The notes under the pieces were generated by a model. The model ran no database searches. It was not told the origin of the DNA and saw only the letters and a list, made by a program, of their open reading frames with translations. DNA of 64,000 bases from Faucicola osloensis_D (GTDB lineage Bacteria; Pseudomonadota; Gammaproteobacteria; Pseudomonadales; Moraxellaceae), in the NCBI GenBank assembly GCA_020041925.1, contig CP083409.1. One strand, written 5' to 3'. Position numbers and translations under genes: made by a program. Shown in pieces: positions 10,301 to 18,874 of the stretch (its first letter is position 1; the number at the start of each line of letters is the position of its first letter).

Positions 10301-11827
10301 TAACGACTGACCTTTTTTGCCGGATAACGCATCGTTTAACCGCGCCAATTGTAAGGCAAAGGTAGTTAGCCGCTGTGATTCTAGTCGTTTTGGCAGGTGG
10401 GTACGCACGTAACGGCTAATAAACTGGGTAAAGTACAAATTTACTTGTTTAAAGTAGTCTTGCAAGGCTTGCGTTTGTTGGATAAGCTGCCAAATGTTGT
10501 CCACGATATCAAAGGATTTGAATGCGGCGCTTTGCTGTTCTTTTTTGTTATTAAAGCCTTTATCGTTGACGTATAAATCTTCAATGCCATCTAGCACCTT
10601 GACTATATTGCCAACTTTATAAATAGCAAAGACATTGGTAATGTCACCCGTGCTGAGTAAATTTTGCAGATTTTTAATTTCGTTAAAGTGTTTATGAAGT
10701 TTATTGCCACCACTAAACCCTTGGGCTTTACGAAAGTCGCTATCAAAATATGCCTCAAACCCACTATCATTATCATTTGCAATCGACTGCATCAGCGCCT
10801 TAATAGTAGTGGTATCAAACGCTGTCAATGGTACAGTATCGATGTCAGCGGTATAAAAATTTAGCGCGCGATTGACCGCCTCGTAGTAATCATCAACCGG
10901 TAAAAACACGTTATTGTCAAACATCATCGGATACAATTCAGGCATATTGGCATTGACCTGCGCCATAAATGCCCTAATTTGGTCGTGAATCATACCTTTG
11001 ATGATGCCGCTGACATCATTACTGATTTGCACCTCTGCAGAAAACCCCGTTTCGCTACTGTATTCTCTTAGCCACTTTTGACACAAACTATCAAGGGTGC
11101 TGACAAATAAGCGATCAAGCTGGTTGAGTGCCAATGTGGTGCGCTGCAGTGCGATACGAAAATTGACGGTATTTTTGGCAGGTTTGTGGCTATTGTTTTC
11201 ACTATCATCGGCGGTTGGCTTTGGGGGGTTTAAGCTTGCTTTCGGGCTTACTTTTGGGCTTGCTGCAGCGGTTACATCTACCGGCAAACCAAAGACTTGT
11301 TTGGCGACCCACTCGATTATGTGTTTATTGATAGGGTCTTGGTACTTACCCAGTAAATTTTTTTGTGCCGCAAGCACTTGCACCTGCGCAATAAAATGTG
11401 CATATTTTTGCACAGCGATAGCTTTGCTGCTATCCAACTCACTGTCGTTTAACGGTGTAAATGTAGCATTATTAATCATTTGCAGCAATTGATAAAAATC
11501 TTGCAAACGCTCACGAATCCGCTGGCGCATTTCGGCGGCGGCACTTCGCGTAAAGGTCGTGGCGATAATTTTTTCACACGGCTGCCCTCCTTGCACGATT
11601 AGTCGCAACATCACGCCCGTCAGCGTCCATGTTTTGCCTGTGCCTGCTGAGGCTTCAATCAAATGACGCCCCGTCAATGGCAACGTGACAGCAGGAGGTA
11701 GTAAAGGTTCAGCGTCTTGTTTAATGCGTGCTTCTTCGATGTTTGTTTGAGTGTTTGTTTCGATGTTTGCCTCGATATTTGTTTCACTACTTACTTTTAT
11801 GCTTGGGGTATGAATATCGTGTTTCAT
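7331..11827 (-). CDS. recB: RecBCD enzyme subunit RecB (3'-5' helicase/nuclease)
   Basis: RecB beta subunit, a UvrD-like helicase with a C-terminal nuclease. The chosen ATG is 25 bases after the recC stop and gives 1498 residues; an in-frame start at 11905 would overlap recC and add 26 residues not typical of RecB. Walker A EASAGTGKT is at residues 58-66. The nuclease core (GEIDLVY and VDYKSN) is near residues 1390-1410 and appears intact. The protein is some 300 residues longer than E. coli RecB. Extra length includes an N-terminal near-repeat of the type ETNIEANIETNTQTN, a Pro/Lys/Ser stretch near residues 200-225 and a linker near residue 1113 that contains Asn-Ser-Leu-Ser-Lys. With RecC and RecD it should process double-strand ends for RecA loading. 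Confidence 0.92.
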   Translation of the reverse strand: MKHDIHTPSIKVSSETNIEANIETNTQTNIEEARIKQDAEPLLPPAVTLPLTGRHLIEASAGTGKTWTLTGVMLRLIVQGGQPCEKIIATTFTRSAAAEMRQRIRERLQDFYQLLQMINNATFTPLNDSELDSSKAIAVQKYAHFIAQVQVLAAQKNLLGKYQDPINKHIIEWVAKQVFGLPVDVTAAASPKVSPKASLNPPKPTADDSENNSHKPAKNTVNFRIALQRTTLALNQLDRLFVSTLDSLCQKWLREYSSETGFSAEVQISNDVSGIIKGMIHDQIRAFMAQVNANMPELYPMMFDNNVFLPVDDYYEAVNRALNFYTADIDTVPLTAFDTTTIKALMQSIANDNDSGFEAYFDSDFRKAQGFSGGNKLHKHFNEIKNLQNLLSTGDITNVFAIYKVGNIVKVLDGIEDLYVNDKGFNNKKEQQSAAFKSFDIVDNIWQLIQQTQALQDYFKQVNLYFTQFISRYVRTHLPKRLESQRLTTFALQLARLNDALSGKKGQSLARYIRHQYPIALIDESQDINTEQALLIQRVYLQDFEPDTSDKAEKSNGKKYHTPSQFLLLVGDPKQAIYGFRGGDVQNYTTLKKLFPEQPKSLNQNHRSSAALIDSLNHWYGVGEQDIDPNEADQLPNVNQQPYFMGREIYYRKISATRQTAELVVGNAIDNEAASLPAFNHIAIEYKAPYSQQVVAVAENDTDSSNDIISSSDEKTVDYADAIAAQIFDLFEEGKPLSYQTRGLTLSDICVLAVKNSELHTIEKRLHHHGIATVRGVSQSVFGDSMSVDLMTLQSVLLTPFSESKLKSLMLSSFFQLTLEQINQLYDALNQTNTQAAQGQAHPHQAHQASTNTSLAEIQQLVLTASELWQKHSFLVAIQWLLNQPLTLPNQIPLNFWQRLAKRPNGERLLIDLRQLLDIISDQFNGQVGEHQLFEWFCAQVHQQPKEDWSTQQRLPSDEGVQLMTVHASKGLEFPIVFVVGFTGESKAKFRGAPLYLYGIQTTHQATPQFSQKLTQNNDNPLLSRRLTALPSQITDNNPINPINYVAIEDQSAYEERLRLLYVALTRAKEQVYLVTVAKKSAVKNSALAPFMDDLAKFAVKETLTETTNIINSNSLSKYYDSKLKFTLKENRQNEQNATVAKIDYDEIIKVITIDTFKGWANTSFTALSRYIDHTSVDTVVNAEDRQDDDILSAAQTRLLPIPNNRLAGESSNEVNSIRFNFEKGTNPGTFLHSVLEDIANNYNETPELAVPQQDARADKLKRWSVMVDRTLRRYQMPSNYFSTKASSAGQYGNWHDINIDALQPDYVALVDWLDDIIHTPLAASQVPLVNIKYNQKVAELGFNLRLNQHLSFSDLNALFHQFDIPLQLQSQEVNTMVWQYLKGEIDLVYQHGTQFFIVDYKSNYLGSDFDSYNPAALYDAMTTHSYWLQASIYQVALHRYLKLRLPNYDINTHLGAVEYAFLRGMSPKHATCGKLVKQFDSDFILALDDMFGYPNGN
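8475..8489 (+). repeat. 15-bp motif TTGCTTAGGCTATTT, exact copy 2 (in recB)
   Basis: An exact copy coding for Asn-Ser-Leu-Ser-Lys near RecB residue 1113, in a stretch between the helicase and nuclease domains. Flanking bases extend the match to TTTGCTTAGGCTATTTG. Confidence 0.8.
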
Positions 11828-11852
11828 AAGATTTCTTTGATAAAAATACGTG

Positions 11853-14800
11853 TCATGCTTCAATAAGTTGGTGCAATTCTTTGACCATAGATAACATAGG
11901 CTCATAAATCAGCGCGCCCAACGTCTGGGCAAACCCAATAACCACCGATGGTTTATAATCGCCAATTAAATGCTGCCAAATCGGGTAGTCAAACTGATTC
12001 ACATCCACAAAATTAAAATTACTGTCTTTTAGCCAATCACCTAGATGCTGGCTGGCTGGCGCCTCTGGCTGCTTTTGTTGTTTTTGTAAAAATGACAGGC
12101 AAAAAGCCGGCGGTACAATGGTTACAACGCTATCAATGAGTTGATATACCATCATAATGTCCTGCAAATAACCACAGGCTTGCTCACAAGGGATGGCAGG
12201 TAGATACACGGTTTTTTTATTGCTAAACTGCCACAGCGAAAAGCCCTCATCCGCCTGTGCTTGTTGAGCCGTGGTGCGGCGAAGCACTTGCCAACATAAA
12301 TGATGCAACCAAAATTGCAACAGATATTTTTCTTTGCCAGAGGTTGGCAAATAATTTAACCAATAGCTGGGATTGGCAGCTGCGGCAACCTTATCTTCAA
12401 TTGATTGATACGGTTTATATAATGGCAAGTTGGCAGTGATGACCCAGCTTTCTTTACTGTCCATCAGTCCTGCTTGTTTATCTAGCGCCAAGGCACTGAT
12501 GGCGATTCGCTGCTCTTCACAGGGGGTTAACGCCGTTGCCACCCAGTGGACGACCTCGTCCGTATTTTGTACATCTAATGCCCCAAATTTATCTGAATAA
12601 AAATTTCCTAACAACTTTGTCTCAGTAGCATCGAGCTGCTTACTGATGGTTTTTAAGTGATGAACAAAGTCCTGCAAATCTTTTTTGAGTTGTTGCTGAT
12701 TTTGCTGCAACGATTGATAGCGGTTCACCCCGGCTGGCAATAACTCATTGATAGCAATGTTGATTGATTGTTGAGCCATCGATTGTTGAGCGATTGGCTT
12801 TTGCGCGTTTGCTGCCAGTTTCATCTCGTTGTTATGAGTATTATGGCTATTATTGCTCTTATCGGACAAGGCTTGTGCAAAAAAAGCGTCTAACAAAGAT
12901 TTACGCAACAACCAGCCATCTAACGCATCCAAGGTTAACGATTCAAACTCGTTATCACCACTATCATTTTCACCTTGGACAGGGATAGCAATGTTTTGTG
13001 CCTTCACAAAGGCTTTGGCAGGATCGGCTAGGTTGCCAACGATTTTGCTCAAGTTGACATAATGCTGCTGCGACTGTTGAGGCAGGGCGGACAAACGCTG
13101 TTTTAGTTGTTGCCACTGCGATAGCCAGTCAGTTAGTTGCTTTGTATCCCAAACTTGCACGATTGGCTGAGTGGACGTAGCGTCTTTATCTTGCAGCGCC
13201 GTATAGAGATTGTGCCAAATTTTGGCAGGTGGGTACAGGGCAGTTTTTGACAGCTTGATTTGCTGGTTTAGAGTAGCTGTGGTTTGTTGTAAATCAGCAG
13301 ATACCCTATCGTCATTAATTTGCTCAGGATTTTGAACACTTTTATCTTTATGCTCGCTTTTTTGCTCGTTTTTTTGCTCAGCTTGCGCCAATTCAAAATA
13401 ACTTTTATCAAATGGCAAGGCGGCATGATGGGTGACCAAATACGCTTTCACCCATTGTTCAAAGTTGATTGACTGGGAATTTGGGGGATTTTGGAAATTG
13501 TTGCTTAGGCTATTTGAGTCGTTATTGGGGTCAACAATAGCATCATCACTTGCCATTCGGTTTTGCAAAAAGTCGAGTAATTCCTGTACGGGACTGGCAG
13601 GTAAATGCTCGTGGGTATCTGTGGTACTTTTACCATTATAAAATATCCAGCACGCTTGCTTGGCGCACAGCAGCGCATCCAAAAACGCGCCTAAATCGTC
13701 ATCTTCTCGAAATCTGTCACCGCGAATCGGCAATCCTGCCTGCATCAAGTTATAACGGTTTTGCTGCTCTTGTTTTGGAAACTCAGATAAATTTAAATTG
13801 AGCATCACCACCAATTTATACGGCAGGCTACGCACTGAACCGATACGGGCAAAGGTAATCACGCCTGACGGCTCGGCACTGACTTGCTGATTGATAATTG
13901 ATTGGGCGATGTTTTCGAGTACAAAAGTGAGTTTGAGGGGCAAATTCTCGGTATCAATTTGCTGCACTGGCTCGGTAGGTGGGTTGGGAGTTTTTGCGGT
14001 TTTGCTTGTTACCGTAGCGAGGTATTTGCTATTGGCTTCGATATTTTCTTTTAGGTCATTTTGTGCGGCAAAAATCGCGCGCCACGCATTGGTTTGATTA
14101 AATAGGCTAAATTTTTGCTGAATCAGCTTTTCTATTTGGCTTAGCCAGTCAGGCAGGGTTTTGACGTCATTACCTAGGTGACGATTGTCATCCAGCGTCT
14201 GATAAATATCACACAGCACAGCGACGATGTCGGCATCTGCCATGGTTAAGTTTGTGAGTGGTACAAATTTTTCTACCACGCCAAAGCTATTGGTATACTC
14301 GCCAAAACTTACCACCGTGGCTTTGGGCATCATCACGCCAGCAACCAAGCGCTCAAGCGCATAAGCAAAGGTGTATCGATAGTCATCATCGGCGGCACTT
14401 AAGGTTTGCTGCAAATGCCGCTCGTCAAACCCGCGAATAAATCCTGCCTGAGTCAGCAAATCACAAGCACGGGTCATCTGCTCCAAATTCAGCCCAAAGC
14501 TTTCATATAGTGGCGCTAGCATCAACCAATCAAATACTTCGCTACGCTGAAACCGAGCGCCTGCCCGATTGAGCAGCGTGTAGTACCCTGTAATCGCTTG
14601 CCAAAGCAGGTTGATATCTTTTGCCACCACGCCTGTCACTTTGGCGGGCAACTGATAGCCGTCACCGCCCACATGTTTGGGGAATGTGGCTTCGATGATG
14701 TTTTGGTGCGTTTCGATGTCGGGCAATAATACCAAAATATCTGACAACGCTCGTCTATCCCAAGGATCGGTGGGAATCTGCGCTGGTGTGGCTTGCATAT

Positions 14801-16436
14801 CGCTATAATTTAGCCACCCGATAATCATACTGCGTAGCACTTCAAGCTGCCGCACTATGCTATGACAGACATGAATAGCAATACTGGTATCAAGGGGCTT
14901 GGGTCGCCATTTTTCCACGTTTTCAAGTTGCTTGTTGGATTCTTGCTTGAGTTTGTCTTTAATGGCTTTGTATAGACCCAGCGTGGATTCGATATCTTTA
15001 AGCCCATTACTTTGAATATTGGCAAGCTGCTGCTGTAAAAGCTGGGTTTGCTGCAAGAGGTTTTGGCGGCTATCTTCACTTGCTGCTTTTGCTACCTTTG
15101 CTTCCTCGCCTTTCACCAGTTTAAGCATGTCATTGATTTTGGCGGTGGTCGCGACTTCTTCTAGCATTAAGATGTCATGTTGGATAAATTCAAGTAACGT
15201 ATTAGGCGGCGTGTTATCAAAATCATCTTGCCACAGTACATGTTCATATTCATTACCCGATAAGCTTGCCAGCATGGCAAACACTTCACGCGACTGTTTG
15301 CCAAACCGTGACAACAAGGTATGACCATAATCCTTTAGATACCAAGCGTCATGTTTGCTGGCATCGTCTTCCATTTGCATTTGCATGAGCCAGTTTTTAT
15401 CGACGATATCTGCCCAAAATTGCTCTGATGGATTAAAGTGTAAAATCGTGACGTCGGTTAGCACCCCTAAGCGTTGTAAGTCCAATAACTCTGTCGGCGG
15501 TAACTGCTGCAAAGTAAATAAAAACACGTGCTTTGGTAACTTGCTACGACTGATGTTGCGGATGCGGGTCTCTGAATGGTTTAATGCTTGCCAAAACTGC
15601 TGATGCAACTGCTCGCGAAACCGGTAGTCATCATCAAACAGCTGTCGCCATAAAAATCGCTGCGCGGCTTCTAACTGTTCGTAGTGCTCAATGAGCCAGT
15701 CAGGCGTCTCAATGGCGTTGGACCCCTCCCGCCCGTTTAAGCGATTATGCAGCGCATCTTTTTTGGCAATCATGTCACTCACCGCCACAGGCTTGTCTTG
15801 CCCCCAATGAGTAAGCCACTGCGGACGATAAGTCATGTAGCGATTGAGCATATTTGCCATATCACTGGCTAGCTGCCAGATACGTTGATCTTGGGTTTGT
15901 AAGTCAGCAGTTTGGCTAATCACGTCATTAGACAGTAGCGATTGGTTATTCGCCCAGCTCAAACTGTCAATGGTGGCGGGTGTATCAGGTGCAAAACCAG
16001 TAGTATTTGGGTTATCCGCTTCTTTGTCTTCAACCAAAGGAGATAAAAATGGATAAAGCGGATGTTGCGGCTGCTCCACAATGGCTTGGCGGTACTGGGT
16101 TAAATAGCCAAAGATTTGCCACTGCATGACGTTTTTGGATAGCATTGCCACTTCTGGCACGTCTAATATATCGTCGTCCTCCGAGATGCGCGCATAGGTT
16201 CTTAAAACCCGCTGCATCAGTCCCAAAAAATAGCGACCCCAAAATTCGGTGGTCACTAAGGTGCTGATGCCTGCCTTATCTGCGACTTGTTTTTTTAACC
16301 ACTCCCCCATGACTTTAGATGGCACAATCACCTGAAATGGCTCAAAAATTGAGCCTTGATAACTGGGATTTTTGTAAGCCTTTAACAAATGGTCAAATAG
16401 CGTATCGACTTTATTACTTTGTATAATCGTTAGCAT
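11853..16436 (-). CDS. recC: RecBCD enzyme subunit RecC
   Basis: A 1527-residue RecC gamma subunit, which in E. coli scans DNA for Chi and holds the complex together. The N-terminus (VDTLFDHLL, then VIVPSKVMGEWLKKQVAD) is characteristic. The ATG at 16436 is preferred; a TTG five codons upstream keeps the same frame. E. coli RecC is about 1120 residues, so this protein carries roughly 400 extra. Visible low-complexity insertions lie near residues 795-820, near 960-990 (Asn/Ser rich, with Asn-Ser-Leu-Ser-Asn from the 15-bp repeat), near 1015-1050 (Glu/Lys/Gln rich) and near 1210-1240. It is first in the operon, with recB following after 25 bases. A TATAAT element sits upstream. Confidence 0.9.
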   Translation of the reverse strand: MLTIIQSNKVDTLFDHLLKAYKNPSYQGSIFEPFQVIVPSKVMGEWLKKQVADKAGISTLVTTEFWGRYFLGLMQRVLRTYARISEDDDILDVPEVAMLSKNVMQWQIFGYLTQYRQAIVEQPQHPLYPFLSPLVEDKEADNPNTTGFAPDTPATIDSLSWANNQSLLSNDVISQTADLQTQDQRIWQLASDMANMLNRYMTYRPQWLTHWGQDKPVAVSDMIAKKDALHNRLNGREGSNAIETPDWLIEHYEQLEAAQRFLWRQLFDDDYRFREQLHQQFWQALNHSETRIRNISRSKLPKHVFLFTLQQLPPTELLDLQRLGVLTDVTILHFNPSEQFWADIVDKNWLMQMQMEDDASKHDAWYLKDYGHTLLSRFGKQSREVFAMLASLSGNEYEHVLWQDDFDNTPPNTLLEFIQHDILMLEEVATTAKINDMLKLVKGEEAKVAKAASEDSRQNLLQQTQLLQQQLANIQSNGLKDIESTLGLYKAIKDKLKQESNKQLENVEKWRPKPLDTSIAIHVCHSIVRQLEVLRSMIIGWLNYSDMQATPAQIPTDPWDRRALSDILVLLPDIETHQNIIEATFPKHVGGDGYQLPAKVTGVVAKDINLLWQAITGYYTLLNRAGARFQRSEVFDWLMLAPLYESFGLNLEQMTRACDLLTQAGFIRGFDERHLQQTLSAADDDYRYTFAYALERLVAGVMMPKATVVSFGEYTNSFGVVEKFVPLTNLTMADADIVAVLCDIYQTLDDNRHLGNDVKTLPDWLSQIEKLIQQKFSLFNQTNAWRAIFAAQNDLKENIEANSKYLATVTSKTAKTPNPPTEPVQQIDTENLPLKLTFVLENIAQSIINQQVSAEPSGVITFARIGSVRSLPYKLVVMLNLNLSEFPKQEQQNRYNLMQAGLPIRGDRFREDDDLGAFLDALLCAKQACWIFYNGKSTTDTHEHLPASPVQELLDFLQNRMASDDAIVDPNNDSNSLSNNFQNPPNSQSINFEQWVKAYLVTHHAALPFDKSYFELAQAEQKNEQKSEHKDKSVQNPEQINDDRVSADLQQTTATLNQQIKLSKTALYPPAKIWHNLYTALQDKDATSTQPIVQVWDTKQLTDWLSQWQQLKQRLSALPQQSQQHYVNLSKIVGNLADPAKAFVKAQNIAIPVQGENDSGDNEFESLTLDALDGWLLRKSLLDAFFAQALSDKSNNSHNTHNNEMKLAANAQKPIAQQSMAQQSINIAINELLPAGVNRYQSLQQNQQQLKKDLQDFVHHLKTISKQLDATETKLLGNFYSDKFGALDVQNTDEVVHWVATALTPCEEQRIAISALALDKQAGLMDSKESWVITANLPLYKPYQSIEDKVAAAANPSYWLNYLPTSGKEKYLLQFWLHHLCWQVLRRTTAQQAQADEGFSLWQFSNKKTVYLPAIPCEQACGYLQDIMMVYQLIDSVVTIVPPAFCLSFLQKQQKQPEAPASQHLGDWLKDSNFNFVDVNQFDYPIWQHLIGDYKPSVVIGFAQTLGALIYEPMLSMVKELHQLIEA
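13501..13515 (+). repeat. 15-bp motif TTGCTTAGGCTATTT, exact copy 3 (in recC)
   Basis: An exact copy coding for Asn-Ser-Leu-Ser-Asn near RecC residue 975, inside an Asn/Ser/Pro-rich insertion. Confidence 0.8.
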
Positions 16437-16486
16437 GCAGTAAATACTCAAGAATTTTTATAGATAGCGAGTGGGTCGCTCAAAAA

Positions 16487-16492
16487 ATTATA
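16487..16492 (-). promoter_or_regulatory. candidate -10 element for the recCBD operon
   Basis: The minus strand reads TATAAT about 50 bases upstream of the recC ATG. No convincing -35 hexamer is visible at 16-18 bases, so this rests on the -10 match and position. Confidence 0.35.
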
Positions 16493-16812
16493 CAGCAAAA
16501 AAATGCACCACCATCACCGCTCAATGAAAAAATCGCCCGAATTGCAACATTCGCGACAGCCAGTGTCGCCAGCAGTCTGTCAAACTCCCTAACTCACTTA
16601 GCTGTTATGCACTACAAAGTATGCAATCCAAAGCAAGTAATATACAGCCAACAAAGTGATAAACTTATTCCTACGTCACTCATGAGTATATTTTTGGTTA
16701 CGTTTCATTTTTAAGTGTTGTAAGCCATTTATTTTACTTATAATATTAAGCTCATTAGGTCTAACGCATAAAAGAAAACAACCGTATAAAAGAAAAAAAC
16801 AAGGAGACGACC
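16493..16812. other. intergenic region upstream of the 66-residue gene
   Basis: About 375 bases separate recC from the next gene. Besides the recC -10, the right part is AT-rich and contains TATAAT at 16739-16744 with TTGTAA 15 bases upstream, a possible promoter for the small gene. The left and middle parts show no open reading frame with a ribosome-binding site and no strong hairpin. Confidence 0.4.
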
Positions 16813-17013
16813 ATGACTGAAAATACTAATGCTAACCCTATCGATAAATCTCAATTAGACAACGCCCAATCTGATGTTGCCAATGAAGCGATGGAAGGCA
16901 TCAATCGTACCGACATCAACCAAGATAATGCCAGCACGCCTATCTCTAAGGGTTCTGATGAATCGCTACTTGATATGTTACATGAGGCGAAAAAACTCGA
17001 AGATGAAGAATAA
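16813..17013 (+). CDS. small acidic hypothetical protein (66 aa)
   Basis: A 66-residue protein preceded by a strong ribosome-binding site (AAGGAG, 7 bases before the ATG). It is rich in Asn, Asp, Glu and Ser, lacks aromatic residues, and ends in an acidic helix-like stretch (SLLDMLHEAKKLEDEE). It has no signal peptide or membrane segment and is probably disordered over its first 45 residues. It is followed by a clear terminator, so it looks like an independently transcribed real gene. I recognise no family. Confidence 0.7.
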   Translation: MTENTNANPIDKSQLDNAQSDVANEAMEGINRTDINQDNASTPISKGSDESLLDMLHEAKKLEDEE

Positions 17014-17028
17014 GAATAAGATAAAATC

Positions 17029-17061
17029 AAACGGTTAAGGTCGCTACTTAGCCGTTTTTTT
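17029..17061 (+). terminator. terminator of the 66-residue gene
   Basis: Arms AACGGTTAAG and CTTAGCCGTT (one unpaired base) with a 7-base loop are followed by T7. The hairpin overlaps the last codons of the convergent DUF1275 gene. Confidence 0.8.
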
Positions 17062-17715
17062 ACGGGTTAATAAATATACTTGATAAGCCAGCGCTGATGA
17101 TAATACAATCACAATGGGTAACATCAGCGTCATGTATTTGTAGTGGATATAGCCCAAAGCACCTAATACCCCACCGCCGCAAAAGCTGTACCATATCATC
17201 GCTTGAAACACGAACATCTTCTTATTAATCGGTCTGCCCGCCAGCCAATTGCCCAAGGCTGAGCCCATATCTGAGGTCAATCCTGTCAAATGGGTGGTGC
17301 GAATCACTGCACCGCTATAGGTCGCGACCATCGAATTTTGCAGTCCGCAAGCTATCGCGGCAAACACCTGTCCCCAAAATGACTGATAGCTAAATAAAAT
17401 CAAACTGATGATTAATAAACTTGCTTCAATTAACAAAGCCTTGCCATAGCGCTTACCTTCTTTTAATGCCGTACTACCCACCACAAAGCCACTAATAACT
17501 GCGCCAGATAAAAACGATAACAGCACAATACAAACCATTGCCATCTGCTGGTAATGCTGTTCCGCCAATGCTGTAGCAAATAGCGTCACATTGCCCGTTA
17601 CATGCGAAGCGGACAAATGCGTGAAGCCGACTAATGCGGTGCTATTAATACACCCTGCATTAAACGCCAGCACGCAGCCACCCCATAGAATCCACTTAGG
17701 TAATTTATTAATCAT
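17044..17715 (-). CDS. DUF1275 (YoaK-type) inner-membrane protein
   Basis: A 223-residue hydrophobic protein with about six predicted membrane helices, starting with the segment ILWGGCVLAFNAGCINSTALVGF. The motifs THLSASHVTGNVT and IRTTHLTGLTSDMGSALGNWL are hallmarks of the DUF1275/YoaK family, whose function is not established. The stop codon region overlaps the terminator of the convergent small gene, so the two compete for the same 3' region. It stands alone, with fabI upstream on the same strand behind its own terminator. Confidence 0.85.
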   Translation of the reverse strand: MINKLPKWILWGGCVLAFNAGCINSTALVGFTHLSASHVTGNVTLFATALAEQHYQQMAMVCIVLLSFLSGAVISGFVVGSTALKEGKRYGKALLIEASLLIISLILFSYQSFWGQVFAAIACGLQNSMVATYSGAVIRTTHLTGLTSDMGSALGNWLAGRPINKKMFVFQAMIWYSFCGGGVLGALGYIHYKYMTLMLPIVIVLSSALAYQVYLLTRKKTAK

Positions 17716-17836
17716 TAGCTACCGCCATCTATCAGTCTTTAGCTGACTCGCCAAACACGTTAAGCCTGACAAAAAATGGTAAGCTTAACCAGACGGCTTT
17801 GCAATCCCTATCCAAACATCAATCAAAAAAAGTAAG

Positions 17837-17867
17837 CAAAAAAAGAGCAACCATGGTCGCTCTTTTA
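17837..17867 (-). terminator. terminator downstream of fabI
   Basis: On the minus strand, arms AAGAGCGACC and GGTTGCTCTT (one mismatch) are followed by a T-run. It lies 20 bases past the fabI stop. Confidence 0.75.
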
Positions 17868-17886
17868 TCAACTACCCGCCTAAAAA

Positions 17887-18690
17887 TTAGTCTTCTACCT
17901 GCATCATCACTTGTTCAGAGAGTGCTACGGTATTAAACCCAGCATCGACAAATAAAATCTCGCCCGTGATACCAGACGCCCAAGGCGATAACAAGAACAT
18001 CGCGGCATTACCGACCTCTTCAATATTGACATTGCGCTGTAGTGGTGACATTTTGGCGTTGGTGTCGAGCATTTTACGGAATGATTTGATACCGCTTGCC
18101 GCCAAGGTACGAATTGGACCTGCAGAAATCCCATTGACACGGATACCATCGCTACCCATTGAGCTCGCAAGGTAGCGAATGCTCGCTTCCAAACTGGCTT
18201 TGGCTAGACCCATGACATTGTAGTTTGGCAACACATGGATACTGCCTTCATACGTCAAGGTTAACAGCGAGCCTTGGCGTTTTGCCAGTAACTCACGGCT
18301 GGCTTTAGCAAGTGCCACAAAGCTGTAGCTACTAATATCATGCGCAATGGCAAAGCCTTCACGGGTGGTCACTTGGGTAAAATCACCATCTAGCTGATCG
18401 GCAGGGGCAAAACCAATGGCGTGCACAACCCCATCAATGCCCTCTGGCCAGTGTGCAGCAACTTGGGCAAAACACGCTTCGATTTCGCTATCTGACGCCA
18501 CATCACACGCCAATACCTTCTCTGCACCAAAAGTTTCGGCTGCCATATCCACGCGTTTTTTCATTTTTTCATTCGGATAGGTCAAAATTAAACTCGCGCC
18601 TTCACGATGTAACGCTTCTGCGATACCCCAAGCAATCGATAATTTACTGGCGATACCGGTAACAACGAAACGTTTCCCTGTTAATAGCAT
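17887..18690 (-). CDS. fabI: enoyl-ACP reductase (NADH)
   Basis: A 267-residue short-chain dehydrogenase-type enoyl-ACP reductase, which reduces trans-2-enoyl-ACP in the last step of each fatty-acid elongation cycle. The variant dinucleotide-binding loop TGIASKLSIAWGIA is at residues 11-24. Catalytic Tyr147, Tyr157 and Lys164 sit in LTYEGSIHVLPNYNVMGLAK, closely matching E. coli FabI. Its length equals that of the family. It is monocistronic, divergent from folE, with its own terminator. This type is the triclosan target, but nothing here marks resistance. Confidence 0.95.
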   Translation of the reverse strand: MLLTGKRFVVTGIASKLSIAWGIAEALHREGASLILTYPNEKMKKRVDMAAETFGAEKVLACDVASDSEIEACFAQVAAHWPEGIDGVVHAIGFAPADQLDGDFTQVTTREGFAIAHDISSYSFVALAKASRELLAKRQGSLLTLTYEGSIHVLPNYNVMGLAKASLEASIRYLASSMGSDGIRVNGISAGPIRTLAASGIKSFRKMLDTNAKMSPLQRNVNIEEVGNAAMFLLSPWASGITGEILFVDAGFNTVALSEQVMMQVED

Positions 18691-18874
18691 GGTTTTTCCT
18701 TATTTTTCAGTGAACGAATATGCACTATAATAGCTCAAAATTAGGGGTTAATTCTAGCAAAAAACCCAAACAAAGCAAATTTAGTGATTTTCATGGCGTT
18801 TGTGACAAAAATCACTTTACAAATAGTGGTAAAGCGTTAAGCTATGCCTATTTTTTTGAAACTTAAATGTTATC

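Noticed and set aside
11828..11905. 26-residue N-terminal extension of RecB starting inside recC
   Set aside because: It overlaps recC, has no family resemblance, and a start 25 bases after the recC stop fits RecB proteins.
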